A DNA stretch of 64,000 nucleotides from contig NZ_LOBC01000013.1 in assembly GCF_001583695.1 (NCBI RefSeq), forward strand, positions 56,078-120,077. The letters are read 5' to 3'. The notes under the pieces are model-generated. The model was not told the origin of the DNA. It saw nothing but the letters and a program-made list of their open reading frames with translations, and did no database searches. Shown here one piece after another: positions 41,827 to 51,627 of the stretch. A program made the translations under genes and the position numbers. This DNA comes from Bacillus wiedmannii (GTDB lineage: Bacteria > Bacillota > Bacilli > Bacillales > Bacillaceae_G). Every line of letters begins with the position of its first letter. Positions within the stretch are counted from its first letter, which is position 1.

Positions 41827-42034
41827 AAATACACATTTGATAAAGGAAGGGGGATTTCAATTTTACATACGTGGTAAGATTAAAGTAGTAGGTTTTTAGG
41901 CATTGGAATAGAATATATAAGAGTAGAAAAGTTTTTTATGCTTAATTGGAATGTATGAAATATAAAAATAATTGGTTTTGTGAGCGTATGATAAGAAGAG
42001 AGATAAAAAATACAAAACAAGGAGTTTTCAAGAG

Positions 42035-42247
42035 ATGATGTATTTACTGGCAATTCTACTACCACCAGTAGCCGTATTATTTTGCGGAAAACCATTTCAA
42101 GCGATAATTAACTTCCTATTAACATTAATATTTTGGGTTCCAGGAGTTATACATGCGATATTAGTTGTACATGATAAAAAAGCAGACCGGAGATTAAAAA
42201 AACAAATTCAAGCATATGATGAAATGAATAAGAGGAATAGAAGATAG
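42035..42247 (+). CDS. YqaE/Pmp3 family membrane protein
   Basis: A 70-residue protein with the two-helix Pmp3 pattern (YLLAILLPPVAVLFCGKP, FQAIINFLLTLIFWVPGVIH) and a basic tail. The family forms small stress-linked plasma-membrane proteolipids. AAGGAG is 10 bases before the ATG. A terminator follows. Confidence 0.85.
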   Translation: MMYLLAILLPPVAVLFCGKPFQAIINFLLTLIFWVPGVIHAILVVHDKKADRRLKKQIQAYDEMNKRNRR

Positions 42248-42265
42248 CTAAGTCGTGAAATGATT

Positions 42266-42300
42266 GTAAAAAGAAAGGGGGACTACCTCCTTTCTTTTTT
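42266..42300 (+). terminator. Terminator after the Pmp3 gene
   Basis: Stem GAAAGGGGG/CCTCCTTTC with flanking A and T runs. Confidence 0.75.
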
Positions 42301-42315
42301 TCATTCTGTCTAAGT

Positions 42316-42525
42316 TTAAATTTTAGTATAGCGGTAAGAATTTTTAATATAAGTATTGTGATAATTCGTTTTAGACTGTGCGCTTAATAAACCGGTGTAA
42401 ATGTTTTCAGGCACGTTAAAGAAATCATACATTCCATTCTTTAATTGAATGCGTAAAATCATAGAAAAAGGATTATAGCCAACAGCAACAATATTTTTGG
42501 AACTCACGGGAGATAGCTTCATCAT
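42316..42525 (-). CDS. KTSC domain protein
   Basis: A 69-residue protein consisting of one KTSC domain: LSPVSSKNIVAVGYNPFSMI, NGMYDFFNVPENIYTGLL and YIKNSYRYTKI. KTSC domains occur alone or fused to enzymes and may bind nucleic acid; the role is not established. ATG 42525 (or the next codon) follows GAGGAGTTGCATA. Confidence 0.78.
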   Translation of the reverse strand: MMKLSPVSSKNIVAVGYNPFSMILRIQLKNGMYDFFNVPENIYTGLLSAQSKTNYHNTYIKNSYRYTKI

Positions 42526-42990
42526 TATGCAACTCCTCACTTTTCATTTTTAATAATTTCTTGTAGATGTTGTGGTTGTGGTGTTGAAATCCTTATAATT
42601 AAAGGGGTATTATACTTATATACAATATATTAAATGTTCGTTATACGTAATGATAAGGAAGTTCACACGAAGTACATATCATTGTGCTATTTTTATTTCA
42701 CCTTTGATTTATAAATAAGAAAATATTGACCATTTGAAAAAAAGGTATATTATTTATACGAGGTATGAAAAATTCACTTTTTACATTCTATGCTTCAAGG
42801 GGCAGCATTATTAGGAAAATAGAAGTGAAAATAGTTTGTATAAGAAGAATTCTAAAATTTATAATCTGTGAATTAGGAAAATATTGAATGCTCCAGGTCA
42901 ATATACTTTCTTAATTAAATTCATTTTAGAAAGTGACCTCAATATTTTTAAGTAAATCAACGGGAGAATTGAAAGGCAGGAGAAAGTAAC
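42526..42990. other. Leader region of the PBP gene
   Basis: An AT-rich 465-bp gap; apart from the hairpin at 42879-42950 nothing is recognised. Confidence 0.4.
42879..42950 (+). promoter_or_regulatory. Attenuator-like hairpin before the PBP gene
   Basis: Layered arms: AATATTGA/TCAATATT outside, AGGTCA/TGACCT, then ACTTTCT/AGAAAGT inside, with a small bulge. A T-run follows, 40 bp before the start codon. It could stop transcription from upstream or be conditional. Confidence 0.45.
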
Positions 42991-45498
42991 ATGTCAGAAA
43001 ATTATCGTTCTCGAGAGGAGCGACGACAAGTTAAAAAGAAAAAACAGCCAGCGTCTAAAACACAAAAACCAAAAGGTAAAACATCATTCTTTCGTAAGTT
43101 TTTGATTACTTGTTTATTACTTGGTATTGTTGGTTTAGTGGCGGGGGTTGCTACCTTCTTCGTAATGATTAAGGATGCACCAAAACTTGAGAAAGCAAAA
43201 CTTGTTAATCCGTTATCCTCAAAAATTTATGATAAAAATGGCGATTTGGTATATGAATACGGGAAAGAAAAACGGACGAATGTTACGTATGATCAAATTC
43301 CTAAATTAGTAGAAAATGCATTTTTAGCAACTGAAGATGCACGTTTTTATGAGCATAGCGGAGTAGACTTTAAAGGTACTGCCCGTGCTGTTTTGGTGAG
43401 TCTTAAAGGAGATTACGGTTCACAAGGTGGAAGTACAATAACGCAGCAGGTTATTAAAAACTACTTCTTATCGATGGAAAAAACATCAAAACGTAAAGTT
43501 CAGGAAATATATTTAGCGTATAAGCTAGAACAACAGTATTCAAAACATGAAATTTTAGAAATGTATTTAAATAAAATTAATTTAGGAAACCGTTCATATG
43601 GTATCGCAACAGCAGCACGAAACTATTATGATAAAGATTTAAAGGAGTTAACATTACCAGAAGTTGCGATGCTTGCAGGTTTACCAAAAGCGCCGAATAA
43701 CTATGATCCAACGAAAACAGAAAATGTTCAAAGGGCAACAGAAAGAAGAAATGTTGTACTAGGATTAATGAATCGACATGGTTATATTACAAAAGCAGAA
43801 ATGGAAGAAGCATCGAAAGTTTCAGTAACGGATGGTCTTAAACCTGCAACTGAACTTCAAGCAATGCCATATCCTGCATTTATGGATGCAGTTGTGAAAG
43901 AAGTAGAAAAAGAATTGCCCGATGCTAATATTGGCTCAGATGGTTTAGAAATTCATACAACTTTGGATCCAAAAGCACAGAAATTAGCTGATAATATTTT
44001 AAATACAAATATTATTAATTATCCAAATGATAAATTCCAAGGTGCTTTCACATTTATGGATACGAAAACAGGTGAGGTTCGTGCTATAGGTAGTGGGCGC
44101 GGTGAAAATAAAGCAGTATTTAAAGGGCATAATATGGCAATTGAATTAGATCGTGCAGCTGGTTCAACTATGAAGCCAATCTTTGATTATGGTCCTGCAA
44201 TTGAATACTTAAAATGGGCTACGTATCATCAAATTGATGATTCTCCATTTAAATATTCAACTGGACAAGAACTTCGAAATGCTGACAGAAGTCATTTAGG
44301 CCCAATTACTATGCGTGAAGCGTTAAAAATGTCACGTAACGTTCCAGCAGTTAAAACTGCAAAAGAAGTAGGACTTAATAAATCAAAGGAGTTCTCTGAG
44401 AAATTAGGTATTACATTTGATTCAGCACCGAAAGAATCTACAGCGATTGGTACAAACGAAGTATCACCAACTGAAATAGCAGGTGCTTATGCGACATTTG
44501 GTAATGGTGGAAAGTATGCAAAACCGCATTTTGTTAAGAAAATAGTTTATCCAGACGGAAAATCACAAAGTTTTGAGCAAAAACCAAAACAAGTTATAGC
44601 TGACTCTACAGCATATATGATTACTGATATGCTTCGCTCAGTAGTAACATCAGGTACTGGTACAGCGGCAAATATAAGTTCTTTAGATGTAGCTGGAAAA
44701 ACAGGTACAACAAACTATGATTCAAAACAATTAGCGAAATTTAATATTCCGGAAAGTGCAACTCGTGATAGTTGGTTTGCAGGTTATACGCCGCAATATA
44801 CGATGGCAGTATGGACTGGATATATGAAAGATGGTAAAGACGAGTATATTAGTAGTAAAAATACGAAAATTGCACAACTGATCTTTAAAGAAATGATGAG
44901 TGAAATGGCTACGGATAAATCACGCTTTAAAATGCCTAGTAGTGTAATTCAAGAAGGCAGTGAGTTACGTATAAAAGGTGAAAAACGTGATTCTTCTCCA
45001 AATACGAGCGTACCGGATACAACGGAACAACCAAAACAAGATCAACAGCAAAAAACTGAAGAAGAGAAAAAGCAAGAAGAATTAAAGAAACAAGAAGAAG
45101 AAAAGAAACAAGAGGATCTTAAGAAGCAAGAAGAACAAAAGAAACTAGAAGAGCAAAAGAAACTAGAAGAGCAAAAGAAACAAGAAGAAGAAAAGAAACA
45201 AAATGAACAAAATAATGGAAATGGCCAAGGAACGACACCTCCAGCGAATAACGGAGGAGGCCAAGGAAATACACCACCTCCAGCAAATAATGGAGGAGGC
45301 CAAGGAACACCACCTCCAGCGAATAACGGAGGAGGCCAAGGAAATACACCACCTCCAGCGAATAATGGAGGAGGCCAAGGAAATACGACACCTCCAGCAA
45401 ATAATGGAGGGGGTCAAGGAAATACAACGCCACCAGCGACCACACAACCAGATACTGGCGGGAATGCAGGAGAGGCTCCTGCTAATAATGGGCAATAA
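42991..45498 (+). CDS. Class A penicillin-binding protein 1A
   Basis: An 835-residue bifunctional peptidoglycan synthase. It has a basic cytoplasmic start, one membrane helix (about 36-58), and a GT51 transglycosylase domain (EDARFYEHSG with catalytic Glu near 115, GGSTITQQVIKN). The transpeptidase domain has active Ser392 in GSTMKP, MSRN, and KTGT near 570. From about 685 the tail is low complexity: KKQEE repeats, then TPPANNGGGQGN repeats. PonA of B. subtilis has a related disordered tail. The start follows GGCAGGAGAAAGTAAC. Confidence 0.92.
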   Translation: MSENYRSREERRQVKKKKQPASKTQKPKGKTSFFRKFLITCLLLGIVGLVAGVATFFVMIKDAPKLEKAKLVNPLSSKIYDKNGDLVYEYGKEKRTNVTYDQIPKLVENAFLATEDARFYEHSGVDFKGTARAVLVSLKGDYGSQGGSTITQQVIKNYFLSMEKTSKRKVQEIYLAYKLEQQYSKHEILEMYLNKINLGNRSYGIATAARNYYDKDLKELTLPEVAMLAGLPKAPNNYDPTKTENVQRATERRNVVLGLMNRHGYITKAEMEEASKVSVTDGLKPATELQAMPYPAFMDAVVKEVEKELPDANIGSDGLEIHTTLDPKAQKLADNILNTNIINYPNDKFQGAFTFMDTKTGEVRAIGSGRGENKAVFKGHNMAIELDRAAGSTMKPIFDYGPAIEYLKWATYHQIDDSPFKYSTGQELRNADRSHLGPITMREALKMSRNVPAVKTAKEVGLNKSKEFSEKLGITFDSAPKESTAIGTNEVSPTEIAGAYATFGNGGKYAKPHFVKKIVYPDGKSQSFEQKPKQVIADSTAYMITDMLRSVVTSGTGTAANISSLDVAGKTGTTNYDSKQLAKFNIPESATRDSWFAGYTPQYTMAVWTGYMKDGKDEYISSKNTKIAQLIFKEMMSEMATDKSRFKMPSSVIQEGSELRIKGEKRDSSPNTSVPDTTEQPKQDQQQKTEEEKKQEELKKQEEEKKQEDLKKQEEQKKLEEQKKLEEQKKQEEEKKQNEQNNGNGQGTTPPANNGGGQGNTPPPANNGGGQGTPPPANNGGGQGNTPPPANNGGGQGNTTPPANNGGGQGNTTPPATTQPDTGGNAGEAPANNGQ
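45058..45441 (+). repeat. Tandem repeats in the PBP1A tail
   Basis: Two blocks. First, AAGAAACAAGAAGAA-type units encode KKQEE (45058-45210). Second, about five copies of a 36-39 bp unit encode PPANNGGGQGNT (45225-45441). The near-identical DNA suggests copy-number changes between strains. Confidence 0.85.
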
Positions 45499-45520
45499 GA
45501 AAATTTTATGAATAATATTA

Positions 45521-45567
45521 AAAAGCACTTAAGATTTGTAAACATTACAAATCTTAAGTGCTTTTTT
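45521..45567 (+). terminator. PBP1A terminator
   Basis: Perfect 21-bp stem AAAAGCACTTAAG... and ...CTTAAGTGCTTTT with a three-base loop and Ts. Confidence 0.92.
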
Positions 45568-45570
45568 CGT

Positions 45571-45852
45571 TTAAATGTTAAAAGTACCATAGAAATTTTG
45601 GAAATAAACGGAAGGGAAATGATAAAAAACTTGAGCCTGAGGTAATGGAGGATAACTTTGGCTTTGAAAGGTGGTACTACTTGGATGTGCGCCATGATGC
45701 CAAAATGAGGGAGTAACTTGACCTGGAATTTGATATTGTTGCCAAGTTGCAGGAAGTTCAATTCCTACATCGGAACTAGCTGTATGAACGGCTGGAACGT
45801 GTATCCCAGGAGTCGAAGGAACGACGGCTGTTACTCTTGAAGATACCCACAT
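45571..45852 (-). CDS. Pro/Tyr/His-rich hypothetical protein, possibly coat
   Basis: A 93-residue protein with PGIHVPAVHTASSDVGIELP, TPSFWHHGAHPSST and FYHFPSVYFQNFYGTF. The aromatic, Pro/His-rich composition resembles spore coat proteins. The start is uncertain: AGGAGTGATT lies about a dozen bases before ATG 45852. Not recognised. Confidence 0.5.
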   Translation of the reverse strand: MWVSSRVTAVVPSTPGIHVPAVHTASSDVGIELPATWQQYQIPGQVTPSFWHHGAHPSSTTFQSQSYPPLPQAQVFYHFPSVYFQNFYGTFNI

Positions 45853-46088
45853 AACATAATCACTCCTAAGTTGTGATAATAAAGTAGTATATTCTTTTCA
45901 CGCGTATAAAGGTACATATAGATAGGACTTTAGGCTAATGTATACTTATAAAGTTGTAAGACCAATTTATATTGATGGTGGACCATTATTATAAAAAGTT
46001 ACGTCTATTTACGGAGGGAAAAGGGACTAAGAAAATGTAAAATGGAGGTGTTAATTGCAAGAATATACGTGTTTATGGAGGAATTTTA

Positions 46089-47234
46089 ATGGAACGATTA
46101 TGGACGAAATCATTTATTCAAATGACTTTCGCAATGTTATTTTTATTTACAGGATTTTATTTACTTGTACCAACGCTCCCGCTCTTTATTAAAGAGATAG
46201 GCGGCAATGAATCACAAGTTGGACTTATGATGGGAATGTTTACCATATCAGCAGTTGTAATACGACCGATTATCGGAGGAATGTTAGATCAATATGGGAG
46301 AAGATCTTTTATTATTTTCGGACTCGTCTTTTTTGGGATAACGATGTATTCTTATAATTTAGCATCGACTATTGTTCTTTTAGCTGTTTTACGGGTTATT
46401 CATGGGGGGACATGGGCTGTTTCTACAACAGCTGTTGGAACAGCGATAACTGATATTATTCCAGATTCACGCCGTGGTGAAGGTATGGGTTGGTACGGGA
46501 TGGCTATGACAATTGCAATGGCAATCGGCCCAATGATTGGATTATCGGTTGTACAAAATTATTCATTTCACGGCCTATTCTTGTTGGCAACCCTTTTATC
46601 CTTTATGGCAGTCCTATTATCGTCCATGACGAAAACGCCATTCACACCACAAAAAGAAAAAGGGAAAATGCAGTTGTTTGAAAAATCGGTTCTATCCATT
46701 ACAATTGTAGTTTTCTTTTTATCATTTGCATATGGAGGGATTACGACGTTTTTACCGCTATTTGCATCTTCAATCGATGTGAATCCTGGGACATTCTTTC
46801 TTGTATATGCAGTTGCTTTAACGATTGTAAGACCAATTTCAGGAAAACTATTAGATAAGTATGGAGAAGTATTTATCATACTCCCGGCATTATGTATTAC
46901 TGTTATCGCGATAGTTGTATTAATGATTTCAAATAGTTTAATAGGGGTAGTTATCGCAGCTGCATTATACGGTGTTGGATTCGGTTCAGCACAGCCCGCA
47001 TTACAAGCAGCGATGCTTACAATTGTTGACCCGAGTAAGAGAGGAGTTGCAAACGCTTCATTCTTTACTGCATTTGATTTAGGGATTGGACTTGGTGCGA
47101 TTTTACTTGGAGTTGTTTCGCAAATGTTTGGTTACCGTATTTTATTTGCAGGTAGTGCAATTTCAGGACTAATCGCTTTCATTATTTTTGTCATTTTTGT
47201 AAAACAGCGATTAGGTAAAAAAGAATTTGCGTAA
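46089..47234 (+). CDS. MFS transporter
   Basis: A 381-residue protein with twelve hydrophobic segments. It has the MFS motif GGMLDQYGRRSFIIFG after segment 2 and a related GKLLDKYGEVFII in the second half; PDSRRGEGMGWYG lies after segment 4. It resembles drug/sugar-efflux MFS proteins; the substrate is unknown. The start follows GGAGGAATTTTA. It is followed by a small frameshifted gene. Confidence 0.87.
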   Translation: MERLWTKSFIQMTFAMLFLFTGFYLLVPTLPLFIKEIGGNESQVGLMMGMFTISAVVIRPIIGGMLDQYGRRSFIIFGLVFFGITMYSYNLASTIVLLAVLRVIHGGTWAVSTTAVGTAITDIIPDSRRGEGMGWYGMAMTIAMAIGPMIGLSVVQNYSFHGLFLLATLLSFMAVLLSSMTKTPFTPQKEKGKMQLFEKSVLSITIVVFFLSFAYGGITTFLPLFASSIDVNPGTFFLVYAVALTIVRPISGKLLDKYGEVFIILPALCITVIAIVVLMISNSLIGVVIAAALYGVGFGSAQPALQAAMLTIVDPSKRGVANASFFTAFDLGIGLGAILLGVVSQMFGYRILFAGSAISGLIAFIIFVIFVKQRLGKKEFA

Positions 47235-47249
47235 ACGGGAGTAACAAAG

Positions 47250-47493
47250 ATGAAAATTTCAATTGAACTTAACGATTTACAATGGTTAAAGGATAACATA
47301 ATAATAGTTCAATTCAGCCGGACTATTCTTTAGGGATAGTTTCTGAGAAATCAGATGGGGAAATCGTGTCAGTTGAGAAAAAAGTCATTCTATTTTGGGA
47401 GATGTTTATAATCTTTGGTACTTTAAAAACTATCATTTAGTTAAATGTTACTATGAGGAAACGGAAGAAATTCAATTTAATTATGTGAAATAA
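47250..47493 (+). pseudogene. Small frameshifted gene
   Basis: Three frames together give one continuous protein: MKISIELNDLQWLKDN, then YSLGIVSEKSDGEIVSVEKK, then LGDVYNLWYFKNYHLVKCYY and a stop. Two frameshifts (near 47310 and 47390) break it. No domain is recognised. Confidence 0.5.
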
Positions 47494-47565
47494 TAACTTT
47501 TTTAAAAATAAATAAGTTTTATATAAGAATTATATTGATGAGATAGTGAAATAGATATCATGTAG

Positions 47566-47599
47566 AAACGAGTTGTATATGTGTACAGCTCGTTTTTTT
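47566..47599. terminator. Bidirectional terminator
   Basis: Twelve-bp stem AAACGAGTTGTA/TACAGCTCGTTT with a T-run on the plus strand; it also follows the minus-strand 27-aa ORF. Confidence 0.75.
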
Positions 47600-47682
47600 T
47601 ATTTTCTTAAAAAAATTGGTTGAATGATATATTCTGTGGGATTTTCTGAGCCATCCTTATATTTTGTTTTAATAAGACGCAT
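47599..47682 (-). CDS. Possible micropeptide, 27 aa
   Basis: AAAGGACTGACTTCTTT precedes an ATG for MRLIKTKYKDGSENPTEYII and seven more residues, followed by a hairpin. Plausible but short; not recognised. Confidence 0.3.
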   Translation of the reverse strand: MRLIKTKYKDGSENPTEYIIQPIFLRK

Positions 47683-47837
47683 AAAGAAGTCAGTCCTTTC
47701 TTTATAAAATGTGAAAATTATTTTTAGAAAATTGTATTGCTACATCGGTAAAAGTATAGGAAACTTATCATTATAAAATAAATTGAAATCTTCTAAAAAC
47801 TCTGATACATTGAAATAGAAATGTAGTTTCACGATTT

Positions 47838-47851
47838 TGTAAAGGCTTACA
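47838..47851 (+). promoter_or_regulatory. Possible cre (CcpA) site before the methylcitrate operon
   Basis: TGTAAAGGCTTACA differs from the cre pattern TGTAANCGNTTACA only in the central CG and lies 39 bp before the methylcitrate synthase start. B. subtilis mmg genes are known to be catabolite repressed through a similar site. Confidence 0.45.
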
Positions 47852-47889
47852 GTTATGTGCACGAAGATCTATTAGGATTGGAGGAAATA

Positions 47890-49011
47890 ATGATGAAAGC
47901 TGAAGAAAAATTTTCCCCGGGATTAGATGGTATAGTGGCAGCGGAGACGAAAATTTCGTTTCTTGACACAGTGAAAGGTGAAATTGTAATTCAAGGGTAT
48001 GATTTAATCGAACTCTCAAAAACAAAAGAGTATTTAGACATTGTGCACCTTTTATTGGAAGAACATCTACCAAATGAGGATGAAAAAGCAAAACTCGAAA
48101 AGAAATTAAAAGAAGAATACGCGGTACCAGAAGGTGTATTCAACGTATTAAAGGCATTACCGAAAGAAACGCACCCGATGGATGGATTGCGTACAGGTGT
48201 GTCCGCATTAGCTGGTTACGATAATGATATCGAAAACCGCTCGTTAGAAGTAAACAAAAGCCGCGGGTACAAATTATTGAGCAAAGTACCAAACATTGTA
48301 GCGAATAGCTATCATATTTTAAATAATGAAGAGCCAATTCAGCCTCTTCAAGAATTATCATATAGCGCGAATTTCTTCTATATGTTAACAGGTAAAAAAC
48401 CAACTGAACTTGAGGAGAAGATCTTTGATCGTTCCCTTGTTTTATATAGTGAACATGAAATGCCAAACTCTACATTTACAGCGCGCGTTATTGCATCAAC
48501 GCAATCGGACTTATATGGTGCTTTAACAGGTGCAGTTGCATCTTTAAAAGGTAGCTTACACGGTGGTGCAAACGAAGCGGTTATGTACATGCTTTTAGAA
48601 GCTGGTAATGTTGAGAAGTTTGAAGAGTTGTTACAGAAGAAACTATATAACAAAGAAAAAATTATGGGCTTTGGACATCGTGTGTATATGAAGAAGATGG
48701 ATCCAAGAGCACTGATGATGAAGGAAGCTTTAAAGCAGTTATGTGATGTAAAAGGTGATTATACACTATATGAAATGTGTGAAGCTGGAGAAAAGATTAT
48801 GGAGAAGGAAAAAGGAATTTATCCGAACCTTGATTATTATGCAGCTCCAGTATATTGGATGCTTGGTATTCCAATTCAACTTTACACACCAATCTTCTTT
48901 AGCTCTAGAACAGTAGGACTATGTGCGCACGTAATTGAGCAACATGCGAACAATCGATTGTTCCGTCCACGTGTAAATTATGTTGGCGAGCGACATGTAC
49001 TTAGTAAATAA
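47890..49011 (+). CDS. mmgD: 2-methylcitrate synthase/citrate synthase
   Basis: A 373-residue citrate synthase family protein. The His ligands lie in [10 protein letters not shown] and [16 protein letters not shown], with the catalytic Asp in [18 protein letters not shown]. The position before PrpD- and PrpB-like genes indicates 2-methylcitrate synthase (propionyl-CoA + oxaloacetate). ATG 47890 follows TTGGAGGAAATA; an earlier in-frame ATG at 47857 has none. It is the first gene of a six-gene run to 55741. Confidence 0.9.
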   Translation: MMKAEEKFSPGLDGIVAAETKISFLDTVKGEIVIQGYDLIELSKTKEYLDIVHLLLEEHLPNEDEKAKLEKKLKEEYAVPEGVFNVLKALPKETHPMDGLRTGVSALAGYDNDIENRSLEVNKSRGYKLLSKVPNIVANSYHILNNEEPIQPLQELSYSANFFYMLTGKKPTELEEKIFDRSLVLYSEHEMPNSTFTARVIASTQSDLYGALTGAVASLKGSLHGGANEAVMYMLLEAGNVEKFEELLQKKLYNKEKIMGFGHRVYMKKMDPRALMMKEALKQLCDVKGDYTLYEMCEAGEKIMEKEKGIYPNLDYYAAPVYWMLGIPIQLYTPIFFSSRTVGLCAHVIEQHANNRLFRPRVNYVGERHVLSK

Positions 49012-49044
49012 GAACAACTGGGGAGTTGTTAGCGCCGCCCGCTA

Positions 49045-49069
49045 GATGGGTGTTTGACCGACACCCATC
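49045..49069 (+). promoter_or_regulatory. Intercistronic hairpin between mmgD and mmgE
   Basis: Perfect nine-bp stem GATGGGTGT/ACACCCATC with a seven-base loop and no T-run. It may stabilise an mRNA end or tune expression. Confidence 0.5.
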
Positions 49070-49109
49070 ATTAATAATAACGAATTTTCGACAGAAAGGG
49101 AAGAATAGT

Positions 49110-50546
49110 ATGATTAAAACAAATGAAATTAAACAAAAAGATGCATTATTAGAAGAAATTGCGGATTATGTATTAAATAAAGAGGTAAATAGCGCAGAAG
49201 CATTCAGTACTGCTCGTTACGTATTACTTGATACACTTGGATGCGGAATTTTAGCACTACAATATCCAGAGTGTACGAAATTACTAGGACCAGTTGTACC
49301 AGGAACGATCGTGCCGAATGGTACACGTGTACCAGGTACGTCATATGTGCTTGATCCAGTGAAAGGTGCATTTAATATCGGATGTATGATCCGTTGGTTA
49401 GACTATAACGATACTTGGCTTGCAGCAGAGTGGGGACATCCATCTGATAACTTAGGCGGTATTTTAGCAGTTGCAGATTATATTAGCCGTGTTCGTATTT
49501 CAGAAGGAAAAGAACCATTAAAAGTACGTGAAGTATTAGAAATGATGATTAAAGCACATGAAATTCAAGGTGTACTAGCTTTAGAAAATAGTTTGAATCG
49601 TGTTGGTCTTGACCATGTATTATACGTAAAAGTAGCAACAACTGCTGTAGTTGCAAAAATGCTCGGCGGAACACGTGAAGAAATCTTTAATGCATTATCA
49701 CATGCATGGATTGATAATTCTAGTCTTCGTACATATCGTCATGCACCAAATACAGGCTCACGTAAATCATGGGCAGCAGGTGATGCAACAAGCCGAGGTG
49801 TTCATCTTGCAATGACTGCTCTAAAAGGTGAAATGGGATATCCAACAGCATTATCTGCACCAGGCTGGGGATTCCAAGATGTATTATTCAATAAACAAGA
49901 ATTAAAGTTAGCAAGACCATTAGAGTCTTATGTAATGGAAAATGTATTATTTAAAGTTTCATATCCAGCAGAGTTCCATGCACAAACAGCTGCAGAGTGT
50001 GCTGTGAAATTACATCCAGAAATTAAAGAAAGATTAGATGAAATTGATCGTATTACGATTACAACTCATGAATCAGCAATTCGTATTATCGATAAAGAAG
50101 GTCCATTAAATAACCCAGCTGATCGTGATCATTGCTTACAATACATTACGGCAATTGGTTTATTAAAAGGAGATATTGTTGCGGATGATTATGAGGATGT
50201 AGTAGCAAATGATCCACGTGTAGATGAATTACGTAATAAGATGGTTGTTGTTGAAAACAAACAGTACAGTTTAGATTACCTTGACCCGAACAAGCGCTCA
50301 ATCGCCAACGCTGTTCAAGTTCATTTCAAGGATGGCACTGTAACAGAAAATGTGGAATGTGAATATCCACTTGGTCACCGTTTCCGTAGAGACGAAGCAA
50401 TTCCAAAAGTTGTTCAAAAATTCACTGCAAATATGGCAGGTCATTATTCTAGTAAGCAACAAGAACAAATTCATGAAGTTTGTCTAAATGAAGAAAAACT
50501 AGAAAATATGAATGTAAACGAATTTGTAGATCTATTCTTAAATTAA
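49110..50546 (+). CDS. mmgE: 2-methylcitrate dehydratase (PrpD/MmgE)
   Basis: A 478-residue MmgE/PrpD family enzyme. It carries [14 protein letters not shown] near the start, [32 protein letters not shown] and [16 protein letters not shown], all typical. It dehydrates 2-methylcitrate in the methylcitrate cycle. ATG 49110 follows AGAAAGGGAAG; the frame from 49026 runs through the hairpin and is not coding. Codon use is regular, consistent with good expression. Confidence 0.93.
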   Translation: MIKTNEIKQKDALLEEIADYVLNKEVNSAEAFSTARYVLLDTLGCGILALQYPECTKLLGPVVPGTIVPNGTRVPGTSYVLDPVKGAFNIGCMIRWLDYNDTWLAAEWGHPSDNLGGILAVADYISRVRISEGKEPLKVREVLEMMIKAHEIQGVLALENSLNRVGLDHVLYVKVATTAVVAKMLGGTREEIFNALSHAWIDNSSLRTYRHAPNTGSRKSWAAGDATSRGVHLAMTALKGEMGYPTALSAPGWGFQDVLFNKQELKLARPLESYVMENVLFKVSYPAEFHAQTAAECAVKLHPEIKERLDEIDRITITTHESAIRIIDKEGPLNNPADRDHCLQYITAIGLLKGDIVADDYEDVVANDPRVDELRNKMVVVENKQYSLDYLDPNKRSIANAVQVHFKDGTVTENVECEYPLGHRFRRDEAIPKVVQKFTANMAGHYSSKQQEQIHEVCLNEEKLENMNVNEFVDLFLN

Positions 50547-50564
50547 TAATAGGGGGAATTTAGA

Positions 50565-51473
50565 ATGGCTTGGGTTGTGAATAAACAGTCAACACAAGAG
50601 GAGCTTGCGAATCGCTTCCGAGCTTTAGTAGAAGCAAATGAAATTTTGCAAATTCCAGGTGCTCATGATGCAATGGCTGCTCTTGTTGCGAAAAATACAG
50701 GTTTTTCAGCTTTATATTTATCGGGAGCTGCTTACACTGCAAGTAAAGGGCTACCAGATTTAGGAATCGTGACGTCTACTGAAGTAGCAGAGAGAGCAAG
50801 AGATCTAGTAAGAGCTACAGATTTACCGGTTCTTGTTGATATTGATACAGGATTTGGCGGTGTATTAAACGTAGCGAGAACAGCAGTAGAAATGGTGGAA
50901 GCGAAAGTAGCAGCTGTTCAAATTGAAGATCAACAATTACCGAAGAAATGTGGACATTTAAATGGTAAGAAACTCGTTACTACAGAAGAGTTAGTTCAAA
51001 AGATTAAAGCGATTAAAGAAGTTGCACCAAGCTTATATATTGTGGCACGTACAGATGCTCGCGGTGTAGAAGGCTTAGATGAAGCAATCGAAAGAGCGAA
51101 CGCTTATGTAAAAGCAGGTGCAGATGCAATATTCCCTGAAGCGCTTCAATCAGAAGAAGAGTTCCGTCTATTTAATAGTAAAGTAAATGCGCCTTTACTT
51201 GCGAATATGACTGAGTTCGGGAAAACGCCGTATTATAGTGCAGAGGAATTTGCAAATATGGGCTTCCAAATGGTTATTTATCCTGTAACTTCACTTCGTG
51301 TTGCAGCGAAAGCATATGAGAATGTGTTTACTTTAATTAAGGAAACAGGTTCTCAAAAAGCTGCACTTTCAAGTATGCAAACGAGAAGTGAGTTATATGA
51401 AACAATTTCATATCATGACTTTGAAGAACTAGATACTGGAATTGCAAAAACAGTATTATCAGAGGATCAATAG
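50565..51473 (+). CDS. mmgF: Methylisocitrate lyase
   Basis: A 302-residue member of the isocitrate lyase/PEP mutase family. It has LYLSGAAYTASKGLPD, VDIDTGFGG (Mg-binding Asp), the KKCGHLNGKKLV loop with the catalytic Cys, and ARTDARGVEGLDEAIERA. It cleaves 2-methylisocitrate to pyruvate and succinate. The start follows AGGGGGAATTTAGA. It corresponds to B. subtilis MmgF/YqiQ and PrpB. Confidence 0.93.
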   Translation: MAWVVNKQSTQEELANRFRALVEANEILQIPGAHDAMAALVAKNTGFSALYLSGAAYTASKGLPDLGIVTSTEVAERARDLVRATDLPVLVDIDTGFGGVLNVARTAVEMVEAKVAAVQIEDQQLPKKCGHLNGKKLVTTEELVQKIKAIKEVAPSLYIVARTDARGVEGLDEAIERANAYVKAGADAIFPEALQSEEEFRLFNSKVNAPLLANMTEFGKTPYYSAEEFANMGFQMVIYPVTSLRVAAKAYENVFTLIKETGSQKAALSSMQTRSELYETISYHDFEELDTGIAKTVLSEDQ

Positions 51474-51484
51474 ATAAAACAACT

Positions 51485-51544
51485 AAGGCGATGAGAATAC
51501 ATCTTTGGCAAAACGAACTGCTTGATGTGACAATTCATCGCCTT
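51485..51544 (+). promoter_or_regulatory. Intercistronic structured segment between mmgF and the acyl-CoA dehydrogenase gene
   Basis: Perfect ten-bp arms AAGGCGATGA/TCATCGCCTT enclose a second stem ACATC/GATGT. The T-run after it is weak, so partial termination or RNA processing is possible. Confidence 0.5.
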
Positions 51545-51627
51545 CTGTTTTCAAAAATAAGAAATTCCACTCATCGTAGACGAGCATACGTAGTAGCAAG
51601 TAAGGCCGAAATGATAGGGGGATTCAG

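Noticed and set aside
45225-45441. Regular repeats that might suggest a CRISPR array
   Set aside because: Unit without unique spacers, wholly inside the PBP1A reading frame.
45119-45528. Three long overlapping frames antisense or shifted within the PBP1A tail
   Set aside because: They arise from the tandem repeats being open in several frames; none has a ribosome site.
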